From NCBI GenBank assembly GCA_020055645.1, contig CM034546.1:36394001-36458000 (forward strand): 64,000 nucleotides of DNA, in the 5' to 3' direction. This stretch comes from Tomocerus qinae. Its lineage: Eukaryota > Arthropoda > Collembola > Entomobryomorpha > Tomoceridae. The notes under the pieces are model-generated. The model searched no databases. It was not told where the DNA came from and worked only from the letters and a program-made list of their open reading frames with translations. The position numbers and the translations under genes are program-made. Shown here one piece after another: positions 46,784 through 58,947 of this stretch; position 1 is the stretch's first letter, and each line of letters begins with the position of its first letter.

Positions 46784-48968
46784 GGTGTATTGGAAGGTGT
46801 GTTTCAAGTCTTAACTAATTATTTGGAAATATTGTCTTCGAACTGAACGAAGAATATCTGCAGAAAAATCTTGTATAACTGAGAGCTGACTAGCAGTTAA
46901 TTATCGAATAATGCATTCTCAGTACAATACGATACATATTGTAGGTTAGACTGAGAATTTCACAAATCTAACTAACTTTTTGGATCTTTAAGGATTATAT
47001 TATCTTAACAGTTGATGGTGAACGGTCCGTTAGCAGACAAGATTATTATTGCTGGGCTTTCTTGAGGGTAATCAATATCTATTCAAACAGGCAATGTTTG
47101 CTCATTTATTTAGTTAGTCCCATTTATATTCTAAGAATGACGATGATTCTATTCTATTCTTATGAATGAGCCAACTACAAATTACATATGCAGAGCTAAC
47201 CTCAGGAGTGATTATGACTGAAATATTGTGTTTGCTAATGCTCAGCAACCATGGGGCACTACAGAGAGCTTTCAACGTCCATTTAAGACTACGAATGTCT
47301 AATAAATATTTTCTGGGTAATTATTCAGCTAAATACAAATTGGAGTGATACAAAATTAAACAATGTATATCATTCAAAATGATATTGAAACTATAAAAGA
47401 ATAATAGGTTTTTACCTACACAAAAATAATGATAATAAATAAAAATAGTATTTAGGCAAACATGTAGTATAATCTCCATAATAGCCATGGCATCATAGGA
47501 GATACAAACATTTATTTCCGGATGTAAAAAAGTTCAAAGTTGACGGTAAAGATATATAGACCTGTCAAAGAAAATTGGAACAAGCTGCAATGTCCTAAGT
47601 AGATACAGAATGAAGTATAATACGGTAAGGCTAACTTAGGCTATGGCTAGTGATTTATAATATTATCATTTAATCCATGGCTCAATTCAAACCATAGTAT
47701 CTTGGAGCCCCAGTGTACACATAAGCTGTATAACATGTTATATACGCAAAGGGGCTACAAATACTTCTCTACTACCTTACGTAGTTTTCTTAGTATTTGC
47801 ATGAGACTCATCATGAACAACGTGACATTTTTCCCACTAAATTATTCAGATGGTAGTCTAACGGAGACACATGTATTATGTAATATAATCTTTATGTTAA
47901 GTCTATATATATAAAATCCAGGTAATTAAAATTGGAAACTAAACGTTAACACATTGTAAAACTTTTCTATAGGCTCGCTTCCTGCATCAAGGCAATTTTT
48001 TAAATTGATGTATTGTTGGCACAATGATGTAATCATAATCTGCAATCCTATGATTAAAGGTAGATGTACAAAACCGAAAGTTTGCTAATGAGCTAATATA
48101 TTTTCCACGTACTAAGTAGATAGTAATTATAGTTTGCAAAAAATATGTTGAATTAAAAGCAGCCAGCAAAGTTTGCACTTGCGTTACCGAATTAGAATGG
48201 ATTCAATAATGTTTGAGAATAAAAGAGTAAGAGCAGAAGAATAAAATTGCCATTGACTATCGCTTGTATGGTGGATGCTTTATTGATAGTCTAGCTCATA
48301 GTCCCATTACAAAAATTGGGTACATTCCTATCCAATAAATTCTAACTTTTAATTGAATCATAATACATCCATCAATTTTTCTCAAAAATTGATTATAATT
48401 GCCATTTTTACCGTTAACTACAAGTGCTCATTTCGCATGGTTACTGATATGGGCCTTGTAAATGAAGAGTAGAAAATGCGACTAAAAACTATTTATTTAT
48501 CTTTATTAATAGTTCAATTGCAGAAAATATGCTTGATTACAATCAAAAACGTATATTTGTGTTTGTAGCAGAATAAGTATGAATTCAATAATTTTATGAG
48601 AATAAAAGAGTAGAAGAATGAATTTATCGTATGGCTATGGCTCGTAGGGTAAACGACTTAAGGATGAAGATCTAAAGTTTCATCACAAAAATTGTATTGA
48701 TTTTGCTTTAATATGAATTCCAACTTTTAGTTGAATCATAATGCCTTAATTTTAGACAATTTTTTAAAATATGTAAGAGACAATAGCTGCAATTTCTTTT
48801 ATTAACTAGAATAACATCTTTCCGTCTTAGTTTATATGTTTTTAAAATTGTGGATTAATCATCTATTTTACGAATTTCAACCGTTTTGATTATTACGACC
48901 TTTAGCGTATTTTCGCAGGTCAAATTTGATTGTTTTGGCCTTGGAGGCCCAACCCTTGAAATTGGATT
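46784..48968. repeat. H-I array spacer
   Basis: Array spacer of about 2.18 kb. It is close to the F-G and G-H spacers from 47640 to 48230 and in the 3' parts, but more different around 47200-47640 (for example aataataggtttttacctac and cggatgtaaaaaagttc), where it instead matches the I-side spacer at 51530-51780. It is therefore mosaic. No gene is seen. Confidence 0.55.
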
Positions 48969-50936
48969 CTAGCAGTGATTTGACAAATTTACTTTTTTGA
49001 TCTGGTTTCTATTACAGCTATTTAAAAGATGAAAATCAAACTTTTTCAGCTTACCTATGTCTAAACATAGGCTTTGAAATCGAGGATAACACATTTCTAA
49101 CAAAAAGATAAACGATGAGACAGCAAACAGAAATAAAAACCAAATGAATGCTACGTGAATTTTCATGTCGAGGCTAATGGGCACAGCTTGGTTGTTATCA
49201 TATTTCGATTTCTCCTCTTTCTGCCAATAAGAATGAAAATCCACCAACTTTGTCAGACCTTTCCACAGTTCCATAAATCCCGACTCGAAACATGTACCGA
49301 AATAGTGTTGAAATTGGTTACGAAAGGCAAAAGAAAAGGCGTAAGACCCTAGCCTTTCTGCAACGTTTTCATCTGCTAGTTTGCAAATCGCTTTGTCGTC
49401 TCTTTTTTGTATTTCTGAAAAGAAATATTCCGATGTCGATTTAACACAAATAGTAAATAATTTTTTTTCCGTTTTCATAATTAGTTCGACATTTAAATCA
49501 AACATTGAGTAGCCCTTTTTCTTGTATTCTGTAGCGGTTTTTTCTTTGTTCCAGTTGTAAACGTACAAATTTGAATTTATCTTATCTTCTAAATTATTTT
49601 TGTGAAACATATAAATGGTAAAATTATCATAAGGTACGTTATAATATCCGATTTGATACAACAATTTATAATTGTTGTCAATCAGTTCTTTGAAGTTTCT
49701 GTAGCTCTTCTTGTCCAATGGTGCAAATATTTCTCCCGTCATGTAAGTTTCGTAATGACAGCTGATTACAAAAGCCACAATCATGATCAGCAGACAGAAA
49801 TTTCTTTTTTCTCGCGTGATGTCAAATTGGGCCAACGTAATAGCCACAGTTGACGTTATCACTCGTTCCACTCTGGCATACAATGAATGCATTTGGATCT
49901 TTTGAGAAGAAATCCAATATGCTGAAGGTAACAGAATGGTGATCAAAATCCAACTGTATAGATCGAATGTGTTTTGAATTATAGCATGAAGAGGAAGATC
50001 ATAATATGTTTCCCTTTCTTCACAATAAACTAGTGCATATTCAGAAATATCCACAAAACTGTGTCTGTTGAACCAATAACCTGAAAAAGAGCAATCACTT
50101 AAAATGGAAATTTGAGAAACGTATACAGGGGTTGTCCATGCCGGGTAAGTCTTCCTCCATTCATTTATTCCATTATATTTAGCAGTATAATTAAATCGCT
50201 CGGCCATTGTCTCTGTCGCCTTGATATCGTATCCACACTCTGAATATCCACGTTTAATCAGGCTGTACACAGAATTTCGGCATCTAGGGAACGAAGTAAA
50301 TCCACCCTCTGGGGGTTCAGCGAGATGTACCGCAACCTTATTACCATAAAGTTGTCGATTATATTTATTCCAGATGTGTTTCCATTCAATTTCATTCAGT
50401 GTAGATTTAATAAGAATCCCTTCAAAGAAATTGAAAGGATATATTTTACAATAAATGCATATTGTCCAAATTGAGAATGTAGAATCGTTTGTTATCAAAA
50501 TGTAGTAAATGTCTGACACTGGCTGTTGAATTGGTTTCAAAAGCCACCTAGTATAAATATTTTCAGGTCCTCCGTTATAAAGAAATAAAGTTATGAAATT
50601 CGGACGAGAGATCTTCTGGCCGAAATATTGGTCTACACTGTCAAATGTTTCATCATGTTCAGCAATGATATTCACACTGCAACGACTTTTCGACAAATCT
50701 TTAAATGTCAGTTTGTCAACTTCGTCGAAAGTTTTATTTTCCGACGTGGTGATCGTCCAAGGTTGGCCATTCTGATTTCTTTCTAAGAACAATTCCAGCC
50801 ATTTGGAATTTGGAAATCGAACTAAATTGAAATCGCGGTTTCTGAATGAAGACAAATTTCGAATGCAATTTACGTATCCTCCAAAAATTAGAAGGATTGA
50901 TGCAACGTAATGATTTAAATAAATTTTCAAATGCAT
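48969..50936 (-). CDS. IR copy I: intact ionotropic-receptor-like protein, 655 residues
   Basis: Open from ATG 50936 to TAG 48969. The landmarks and numbering are as in copy F: leader 1-20, ICIYCKIYPF at about 160, MAERFNYTAKY at 244-254, M1 328-343, M3 379-396, S2 and M4 592-614. Particular residues include ITTSENKTFDEVDK in the N-terminal domain, ISCHYETYMTGEIF after M3 (others have IRCHYETYITGE) and HVAFIWF at the start of M4. Its last 250 residues are almost the same as in H, while its N-terminal third is shared with copy J (61340-61810), so I is a partner in gene conversion. The predicted role is a chemosensory channel subunit at the plasma membrane. Confidence 0.8.
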   Translation of the reverse strand: MHLKIYLNHYVASILLIFGGYVNCIRNLSSFRNRDFNLVRFPNSKWLELFLERNQNGQPWTITTSENKTFDEVDKLTFKDLSKSRCSVNIIAEHDETFDSVDQYFGQKISRPNFITLFLYNGGPENIYTRWLLKPIQQPVSDIYYILITNDSTFSIWTICIYCKIYPFNFFEGILIKSTLNEIEWKHIWNKYNRQLYGNKVAVHLAEPPEGGFTSFPRCRNSVYSLIKRGYSECGYDIKATETMAERFNYTAKYNGINEWRKTYPAWTTPVYVSQISILSDCSFSGYWFNRHSFVDISEYALVYCEERETYYDLPLHAIIQNTFDLYSWILITILLPSAYWISSQKIQMHSLYARVERVITSTVAITLAQFDITREKRNFCLLIMIVAFVISCHYETYMTGEIFAPLDKKSYRNFKELIDNNYKLLYQIGYYNVPYDNFTIYMFHKNNLEDKINSNLYVYNWNKEKTATEYKKKGYSMFDLNVELIMKTEKKLFTICVKSTSEYFFSEIQKRDDKAICKLADENVAERLGSYAFSFAFRNQFQHYFGTCFESGFMELWKGLTKLVDFHSYWQKEEKSKYDNNQAVPISLDMKIHVAFIWFLFLFAVSSFIFLLEMCYPRFQSLCLDIGKLKKFDFHLLNSCNRNQIKKVNLSNHC

Positions 50937-52253
50937 GGCGTATTGGAAAGTGTGTTTCAAGTCTTAACTAATTATTTGGAAATATTGTCTTCGAACTGAA
51001 CAAAGAATATCTGCAGAAAAATCTTGTATAACTGAGAGCTGACTAGCAGTTAATTATCGAATAATGCATTCTCAGTACAATACGATACATATTGTAGGTT
51101 AGACTGAGAATTTCACAAATCTAACTAACTTTTTGGATCTTTAAGGATTATATTATCTTAATAATTGATGGTGAACGGTCCGTTAGCAGACAACATTATT
51201 ATTGCTGGGCCTTCTTAAGGGTAATCAATATCTATGCAAACATTTAATTTTTGCTCATTTTAGTCCCATTTATATTCTAAGAATGACGATGACTCTATTC
51301 TATTCTTATGAATGAGCCAACTACAAATTACATATGCAGAGCTAACCTCAGGAGTGGGTATGACTGAAATATTATGTTTGCTAATGCTCAGCAACCATGG
51401 GGCACTACATAGAGCTTTCAACTTTCATTTAAGACTACGATTGTCTGAAAAATATTAATATTAAATTCGAGTGATACAAAATTAAACAATGTATATCATT
51501 CAAAATGATCTTGAAACTATAAAAGAATAATAGGTTTTTACCTACACAAAAATAATGATAATGAAAAATAGTATTTAGGCAAACATGTAGTATAGTCTCC
51601 ATAATGGCCATGGCATCATAGGAGATACAAACATTTATTTCCGGATGTAAAAAAGTTCAAAGTTGACGGTAAAGATATATAGACCTGCGAAAGAAAATTG
51701 GAACAAGCTGCAATGTCCTAAGTAGATACAGAATGAAGTATAATACGGTAAGGCAAACTTAGGCTATGGCTAGTGAGTTATAATATTATCATTTAATCCA
51801 CGGCTCAATTCAAACCATAGTATCTTGGAGCCCCAGTGTACACATAAGCTGTATAACATGTTATATACGCAAAGGGGCTACAAATGCTTCTCTACTGCCT
51901 AACGTATTTTTCTTAGTATTTGCATGAGACTCATCATGAACAACGTGACATTTTTGCCACTAAATTATTCAGATGGGTAGTCTAACGGAGGCACACATAT
52001 AATATAATCTTTATGATAAGTCCATATATTGAAAATCCAGGCAATTAAAATTGGAAACTAAAAGTTAACACATTGTAAAACGTTTCAAAAAGCTCACTTC
52101 CTACAGCAAGGCAATTTTTTAAATTGGTGTATTGTTGACACAATGATGTAATCATAATCTGCAATCCTATGATTAAAGGTAGATGTACAAAACCGAAAAT
52201 TTGCTAATGTAATGTGCCAATATAGTTTCCACATACTAAGTGGATAGTGATTA
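50937..52253. repeat. Left part of the I-J array spacer
   Basis: Array spacer interrupted at 52253 by a LINE. Its continuation is at 56262. The conserved upstream block is near 51384-51412. No gene is seen. Confidence 0.6.
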
Positions 52254-52469
52254 AATTTGTTTTTTGATGGATGTATATAAATCTATGCTTCAAAAAACGA
52301 CGGCCCTCCCTAAATTCACGGGCTGAATTTTCACAAATTTAATTATTTTTATAAGCCCCTGGGGGTGGAGACTTACCGAAAACTAGTGGAAGGTAAAGGT
52401 AAATGGACCTCTTCAAACGGTAAGTCGAAGTTTTCGTCCTCCTTTACCTTTTCATCCAATTTACACCAT

Positions 52470-52523
52470 ATATATTTTGGGCACAGCCATAAGCATAATA
52501 ATGTAGCTGTGCCCAGAATATAT
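52470..52523 (+). other. Strong hairpin in the LINE 5' region
   Basis: atatattttgggcacagc (52470-52487) and gctgtgcccagaatatat (52506-52523) are inverted repeats of 18 bases with one mismatch, separated by 18 bases. The RNA could form a stable stem-loop in the 5' untranslated region. A role in translation or packaging is speculation. Confidence 0.6.
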
Positions 52524-52873
52524 TTACATTATGAATTCTTTGTGTTTTCACAGCTGTGTAAATTTCACATTCAGTATGTATTACCTATTTATCATTATGA
52601 CAATTATTCTTTTTTTATATATAAACATGACTATAATTATTATTATTTCATTGTTATTATTTATAATTTATTCATAATTATTATTATTTCAGTATTTCAT
52701 TGTTCCATTTGTTTCCATTACCAAATATTTGAGAAAATTATGCGAATTAATTTCGTTAGTATTTATCGCACAAATTTAATTTGGTTCTGGCTATCGACAT
52801 CGTCACTAATCATCATTAAAGATGCTCGCCGAAATGAAGTTTTGGCGAGGCGGCGGCTGATATTAAACTTGGC

Positions 52874-54606
52874 ATGCCTGGGATAACACAGGAGCATACG
52901 CCGGCTATTCAAAATAGTGCGGCGGCTATTGTTAACAATAACGCAGATTTAGGCAAAGGCCCTGCTACTAAGCTTCGTTTTTTGCAAATAAATTTGCAGC
53001 ATTGCAAAGCTGCGACTGCTTTAATTAGTAATCGTCAGTTAGGAAACAATTTTGTAATTTATGTTCAGGAACCATATGCCTACAAGGGTAAAATATGTGG
53101 CCTATCACGAAAAGGAAAAGTACATGCTTTTGAGGGTCCGGAGAATCCAAGGGCATGCATTATCACATCTAATAATTTGGAAGTCTGGCCTCTTTGCTCC
53201 TTTTGGAGTAGAGATTTGGTTGCCATTAAAATAAAATTCGACAATGACGATATTTTCCTGACATCAGCATACCTACCAGATAAGGAAAAGAATCCAATTT
53301 CAAAAGAAGTAGATAGATTGGTGCACTTTTGCAACGATAATTCCTTACCCATACTATTTGCTGGCGATGTTAATGCCCACAACACAGTATGGGGTAGCAC
53401 AAATACGAATAACCGAGGTGAAGCCCTACTTGATTTCATAGTAGGCGCCAATCTTGAAATACTAAATCAACGACATAAACCAACTTTTCGTGATGGTTTG
53501 GGCAGAGAGGAGGTCCTAGACATCACAGTTTGTTCCGATAGCCTTTTTCAGCATATTCACAATTGGAGAGTTGAAAATGATGTCACGCTCTCAGATCACA
53601 TGTATATTTCATATGAATTAGAAATAAGACCGCCTAAGCCGATTCAATTTAGAAATCCAAAGAAAGCCGACTGGTCCTTATATAGTAGGACAGTCCAGAA
53701 AACCATAGCAACAATATCTTGTCTCCCAATTGCCACAATCGACCAAATTGATGAACAAGTGAATAGAATCAATGAAATTATCATAAACGCCTTTCATAAA
53801 GCCTGTCCTCTAAAGACCATCAGAACTGGTGGTAAACTTTCTCCTTGGTGGAATCAGGAACTTACGAGACTTCGAAAACAATTAAAGTTAGCTCTTAGGA
53901 AATACAAATCTAAAAGAACAGTAGAATCTAAAACGGAACTAAGAAACATTCGTGTACTTTTTAATAGTACATTGAGGAAAGCAAAAAGGGACTCTTGGAG
54001 AACCTTCTGCAATGAAATTGAGGAAACTCTGGTCAAAGATAGAAGTAGGACATTGGGTCCCATAGAAACTGCCGAAGGTAGTTATACTTCTGACATGGAT
54101 GAATCATTAATTCACCTTCTGAAAATACATTTTCCAAATGATCATCAGATTGTTAATACTACGCCAGATTATAGCATTTGTGCTGATAGCTCTATTGCAG
54201 AGTTAGTGACATTGGAAAAAGTCCAAAGGGCTATAAGCTCATTTGGGCCTTATAAAGCTGGTAGCTGCGATGGCATTATGCCAGTCATGCTTCAAATGGC
54301 TAGGAAAGAATTATCTCCTCATTTGTGTAACATTCTTAAAGCTAGTCTCAGTTTTGGGTATATACCCAAAGCATGGCAACAAACTAAAGTAATCTTCATA
54401 CCAAAGCCAGCTAAAACTAGCTATCACAAAGCTAACTCATGGCGACCAATATCACTTATCTCGACTTGCATGAAAATACTTGAACGTCTTATTGACTGGA
54501 GTATTAAAACTCCAGAACTTGAAAATAAAATGAAACTTGCTGGACAATTTGCATATTTACGTGGTATTTCAACCGACGCTGCCCTTCATCAATATATTGC
54601 TCGCAC
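52874..54606 (+). pseudogene. LINE ORF2, 5' part: AP endonuclease and start of reverse transcriptase
   Basis: It opens at ATG 52874. The endonuclease domain (about residues 30-250) shows the expected active-site blocks in order: LQINLQHCKAA, VQEPYAYKGK (catalytic Glu), SAYLPD, FAGDVNAHNTVWG (Asp-Asn-His), LDITVCS and LSDHMYISYEL (terminal Asp-His). A linker and the first reverse-transcriptase blocks follow (GPYKAGSCDGIMPVML, IPKAWQQTKVIFIPKP, WRPISLIS, AGQFAYLRGISTDAALH). The catalytic blocks with the conserved aspartates (A, B and the xxDD box C) should come next but are missing. The frame ends by chance at TGA 54611-54613, just beyond the deletion joint at about 54606. Confidence 0.85.
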
Positions 54607-56159
54607 TGAATGATCTTTCTATCCACCCTGACAAAATAGAAATAATTATATTTCACACACGGCATAAAAAACCCAACATGAAACCTCTTAGATTAAGGGG
54701 TAAAGACATCGCATTTGTCAATAAAGTTCGGTACCTGGGTGTCCATTTGGATAATGGACTGACTTGGAGTACCCACTGTTATGTTAAAAGTGCTAAGGCA
54801 AAAGCAGCCCTTATGCAATGCAAAAGAGCTGTTGGCCACACATGGGGCCTTTCCCCAAAAATCACATTGTGGCTTTACACAGCAGTAATTAGACCGACTT
54901 TATCATATGCAGCGTGTTCGTGGCTTACAGCTGTTCATAACAAATCCAGAATGACAGCTTTGGCTAGTGTTCAACGACTAGCCTGTCTCATGACCACTAG
55001 TGCTATGCATAGTTCACCCTCTGCAGCATTAGAGTGTATAGTAGGTATTGAGCCTATAGAACTATTTCTTACTAAAACTGCTATTACAACAGCGCATCGA
55101 CTGCGTTGCACTGGAAAATGGCTGCCCTGGCATGGGAGAGGGAGCCTTAAAAGATTAACACACGTTGATCTAATTACAAATATTTTGAAACAATTGCCCG
55201 AGTTGGAATTCCCTATGGATTCAATTCCCTCAACTCCCCTCATGGGTAAGAATTTTACTGTATTGGACGCAGAAAAACCTGTCATTCTTCAACCTTCAAA
55301 CCGAAGACTGGTCTGTTACACTGATGGATCAAAAATTGACAACTTAGCTGGATGTGCTGCAATCGTTGGTAGCACTGACAGTCACATCATCATACAACAA
55401 TGTTTAGGAAAATATTCTACTGTGTTTCAAGCGGAACTGGTAGCTATTTTGATGGTTATCTTAAGAATCACTGATCTGAACTGGAAAGATGAAGTAGTCA
55501 TCTACAGTGATTCCCTCAGTTCCCTAAAAGCCCTTGAGGCTAATTACATAGAGTCGGCCTTGATTCTTGAATGTTTCAAAGCCTTGCATATACTATCCAA
55601 TAACGCATCTGTTACGCTTCAATGGGTTCCCAGTCATACTGAGATCATAGGAAACGAAGAGGCGGATTCACTAGCGAAAGAATCCACAAAAATTGCTGTT
55701 TTTGGTCCTGAACCAATACTGCCTTTTTCTGCACAATGTGCAAAAACTGTCATCTCCACATATTTCAACAAATTGAATATTCAAAATTGGAAAAAACGTA
55801 CGGATTGCAAAACTACAAAATTATTCCTACCAATACCTTCACGAATCAAAAGCAAATACTTCACAAGCTTGGGGAGAAGAACGCTCAGGGTCTTCACTCA
55901 TTTAATTACTGGTTTCTCCTCCTTGGCCAAGCATCAGAATCAATTGGGGAATCATTCGTCTCCGCTATGCCCTCTGTGCGCATTAAGCGTCGAGACGTCG
56001 GTCCACCATGCAGCTGAATGCCCAGCTTTGAGCGAGTTGAGATTCAAACACCTGAGCAAGTTCCTCATTCATGTGGATGAGTTACCGGGGTTGCCCTTGT
56101 CGTCTCTGCTTTCATTTTGTATGTCTGCAGGACGAATGAGTGGCTTCTCCGAACAGTAA
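54607..56159 (+). pseudogene. LINE ORF2, 3' part: RT thumb, RNase H and C-terminal CCHC motif
   Basis: It resumes in a different frame after the deletion with LSIHPDKIEIIIFHT, VRYLGVHLDNGLTWSTH and RPTLSYAACSW, which normally follow the xxDD box. RNase H then shows all four acidic catalytic positions: Asp in VCYTDGSK, Glu in FQAELVAIL, Asp in VIYSDSLSSLKAL and Asp in GNEEADSLAKES. WVPSHTEIIGNE is also typical. A CPLCALS...HHAAECP motif near the end is the usual C-terminal zinc-binding motif. It stops at TAA 56157-56159. Loss of roughly 0.5 kb of RT core is estimated from family layout. The RNase H looks undamaged. Confidence 0.8.
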
Positions 56160-56277
56160 AGCTGTTCAGGGAGTAACTGCAAGTAAGTCCTCGCGGCTTG
56201 AGCGGTAGTGTGTCTTTGCTACTCAATAGTAATGATCATACTCTCCCACTAACACACACACAAGTGGATAGTAATTA

Positions 56278-57003
56278 TAGTTTAATTGCAAAAAATATGT
56301 TGAATTACCAGCAGCCATCAAAGTTTGTATTTGCGTTATCAAATTAGAATGGATTCAATAATCTTCGAGAATAAAAGAGTATCAGAATGAAATTTCCGTT
56401 GGCTATCGCTTTTAGGGTTGATGCTTTATTGACAGTCTATCTTATAGCCCCATCAAAAAGTTTGGGTTTATTCCGGTCCAATAAATTCTAACTTTTAATT
56501 GATTCAAAATACATACATCAATTATTCTCAAAAATTATTTATAATTTATAACTGCCATTTTTACGTTAACTAGAAGCGCTCATTTCGCATGGTTACTGAT
56601 ATGGGCCCTGTAAATGAAGAGTAGAAAATGTGACTGAAAATTATTTATTTATCTTTATTAATAGTATAAGTTCAATTGCTGTTCAATACTCGATTACAAT
56701 CTAAAACATGTACTTGTGTTTGCAGCAGAATAAGTATGAATTCAATAATTTTTGAGAATAAAAGTGTAGAAGAATGAATTTATCGTATGGCTATGGCTCG
56801 TAGGGTTGACGACTTAAGGATGAAGATCTAATAGTTTCATCACAAAAATTGTATTGATTTTGCTTCCATATGAATTCCAACTTTTAATTAAATCATAATG
56901 CCTTAATAACTTTTAGTATGTGAGAGACGCAATAACTGCAATTTCTTCTATTTACTAAAAGAACATCTTTCCGTCTTAGTTTATATGTTTTTAATATTGT
57001 GGT
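56278..57003. repeat. Right part of the I-J array spacer
   Basis: This continues the spacer broken by the LINE (agtttaattgcaaaaaatatg through ggctatcgctttt and catttcgcatggttactgat). It matches other spacers just downstream of IR genes. No gene is seen. Confidence 0.6.
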
Positions 57004-57958
57004 TTATTGATCTATTTTCCGAATTTCAACCGTTTTGATTATTACGACCTTTAGCGTTTTTTCGCAGGTCAATTTTGATTGTTTTTGCCTTGGTGGCCCA
57101 ACCCTTGAAATTGGATTATGGCAGCGACTTAACAAATTTACTTTTTTGATCTGGTTTCTACAGCTATAGAAAAGATGAAAACCAAACTTTTTCAGCTTAC
57201 CTATGTCTAAACTAAACATAGGCTTTGAAATCGTGGATAACACATTTCTAACAGAAAGATAAACGATGAGCGGGCAAGCAAAAATAAAAACCAAATGAAT
57301 ACTACGTGAATTTTCATGTCGAGGCTGATGGGCACAGCTTGATTGTTATCATATTTTGATTTTTGCTCCTTCTGTCTATAGGAATAATAATCTTGCAACT
57401 CTGCCAGACCTTTCCACAGTTCCATAAACCCCGACTCGTAACATGTACGGAAATAGTGTTGAAATTGGTTACGAAAGGCGAGAGCAAAAATGTAAGACTG
57501 TAGCCTTACTGCAAGATTTTCTTCTTCTACTAGTTTGCAAATAGCCTTGTCGTCTCTTTTTTGTACTTCTGAAAAGTAATCTTCTGATTTAAAACAAATA
57601 GTAAATAATTTATTCTCCGGTTTCATTATTAGTTCGACATTTAAATCAAACATAGAGTAGCCTTTCTCTCTGTATTCCGTTGCAGATTTTTCTTTAAGCC
57701 AGTTGTAAACGTACACATTTGAACTTATCTTATCCTCTAAATGATATTTGTGAAATATATCAAGAATAAATTATGAAAAGATAAGTTGTTATATCCGCTT
57801 TGATGCAATAATTTATAATTGTTGTCAATCAGTTCTTTGAAGTTGTTGTAGCTCTTCTTGTCAAGTGGCACAACTAACTCTCCCGTTATGTAAGTTTCGT
57901 AATGACACCTGATTACAAAAGCCACAATGATGATCAGTAGACAGAAATTTCTTTTTTC
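57004..57958 (-). pseudogene. IR copy J, 3' half (after the mitochondrial insertion)
   Basis: This is the C-terminal half of copy J: M3 with VIRCHYETYITGELVVPL, NFKELIDNNYKLLH, the S2 lobe and M4 (HVVFIWFLFLLARSSFIF). Frame breaks lie near 57716-57737 (small deletions around the FHNL stretch) and at about 57205-57215, where taaac is duplicated. The tail beyond the last break keeps the long C-terminal extension (GPPRQKQSKLTCEKTLK), ending near 57004. The left mitochondrial junction is at 57958/57959, within the tttcttttttc that precedes tcgcgtgatgtc in other copies. Confidence 0.85.
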
Positions 57959-57989
57959 CTATAAGGAATTTCCTATAAGGAATTCATTT

Positions 57990-58947
57990 ATTATATATCT
58001 AGTTAATAAATAATCAAATTTATTTTAAATAAGTTTTTGTGGCATTAAAAATTTAATTTAAAAAAAAAAAATTACTTATTAATTTATAAAGGGATTATCT
58101 TTTATAATTTTATATATAGTAAATTTATATATCATTTTAAATTTTAATAGTAGGCTTAAAAACAGCTTTTTTTAATAAAATAAGTTATATTTTATAATCA
58201 CTTAGTTTTTATTTGTTGGAATTTCTATAAAATTATTTCATTAAATTTATTAAATTAATTTAATAGTTAATTAAAAAAATTAGTATATATTTTATTTATT
58301 AAAAAATATTTGATTTATTTAAAATTTTAATTAGAACTCGGCAATAAAAAATTCAAATGTTTAACAAAAACATTTCTTTTAGATTTTTTTTTAAAAGTAA
58401 AGCCTGCCCACTGTTTTATAATAAAAGGCCGCGGTATTTTGACCGTGCAAAGGTAGCATAATCATTAGTCTCTTAATTGGGGAATGGAATGAATGGCTTA
58501 ATGATTTTTTTCTTTTATTTATAATGTTTTTAGAATTTTGATTTTAAGTGAAAATACTTAAATTTTTTAGTAAGACGATAAGACCCTATAGAATTTTATT
58601 TCTTTCTTTTATTTAAATAAAATTAGAAGTTTAAATGGGGCATTTATTGAATATAAATAATTTCTATGAAATATATTAAAAATATCTTTATTTTTAGATT
58701 TTTAAAAAATCACCTTAGGGATAACAGCGTAATAGTTTTTGAGAGTTCATATCGACAAAATAGTTTGCGACCTCGATGTTGAATTAAAATGCCTTTATAA
58801 AGCAGCTTTTATAAAAGGTAGTCTGTTCGACTATAAAATTTTTACATGATTTGAGTTCAGACCGGTGTAAGCCAGGTTAGTTTCTATCTTTTAATTATAT
58901 ATTATTAATTTAGTACGAAAGGATTAATTAATTTTATTTTTTTAAAA
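57990..58947 (+). rRNA. rrnL: Partial mitochondrial large-subunit rRNA (rrnL) in the NUMT
   Basis: The 3' two thirds or so of mitochondrial 16S rRNA. Conserved landmarks seen in order: taaagcctgccca, ggccgcggtattttgaccgt, gcaaaggtagcataatcatt, agacgataagaccctata, accttagggataacagcgta, gtttgcgacctcgatgttg, gattttgagttcagaccgg-like (tgatttgagttcagaccggt) and tttagtacgaaaggat. The 5' boundary is approximate. It is expected to be non-functional in the nucleus. Confidence 0.85.

Larger units (their letters stand above)
36532..52253. repeat. Tandem array of four ~4.15 kb units, each one IR gene plus spacer
   Basis: Equivalent points recur at nearly constant steps. IR stops are at 36532, 40668, 44815 and 48969. 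The spacer ORF-like landmark atgagccaactacaaattac is at about 38874, 43020 and 47166, with a fourth match at 51311. Steps are 4136-4155 bases. I compared long parts of the F-G and G-H spacers by eye (38874-39200 with 43020-43346) and found no difference there; elsewhere only a one-base change in an A run (39835 and 43981). This points to very recent duplication or to an assembly artefact. Confidence 0.8.
52254..56261 (+). mobile_element. Non-LTR retrotransposon (LINE) with endonuclease and RNase H, RT core deleted
   Basis: The element is 4.0 kb, bounded by target duplications aagtggatagtgatta (52238-52253) and aagtggatagtaatta (56262-56277; one mismatch). It ends in a short CA repeat (cacacacacac) rather than poly(A). 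The first 0.6 kb is non-coding with a strong hairpin. No ORF1 with zinc knuckles is present. The ORF2 product has an AP-type endonuclease, a truncated reverse transcriptase, RNase H and a C-terminal CCHC-like motif. Endonuclease plus RNase H with this architecture fits the I/LOA group of LINEs, though the clade cannot be fixed by eye. It cannot be autonomous. Confidence 0.85.

Noticed and set aside
52365-52886. A 173-codon ORF in the LINE 5' region as a possible ORF1 protein
   Set aside because: It has no zinc knuckles or coiled coil, is rich in low-complexity hydrophobic and aromatic runs, and overlaps a hairpin. It is more likely untranslated region.
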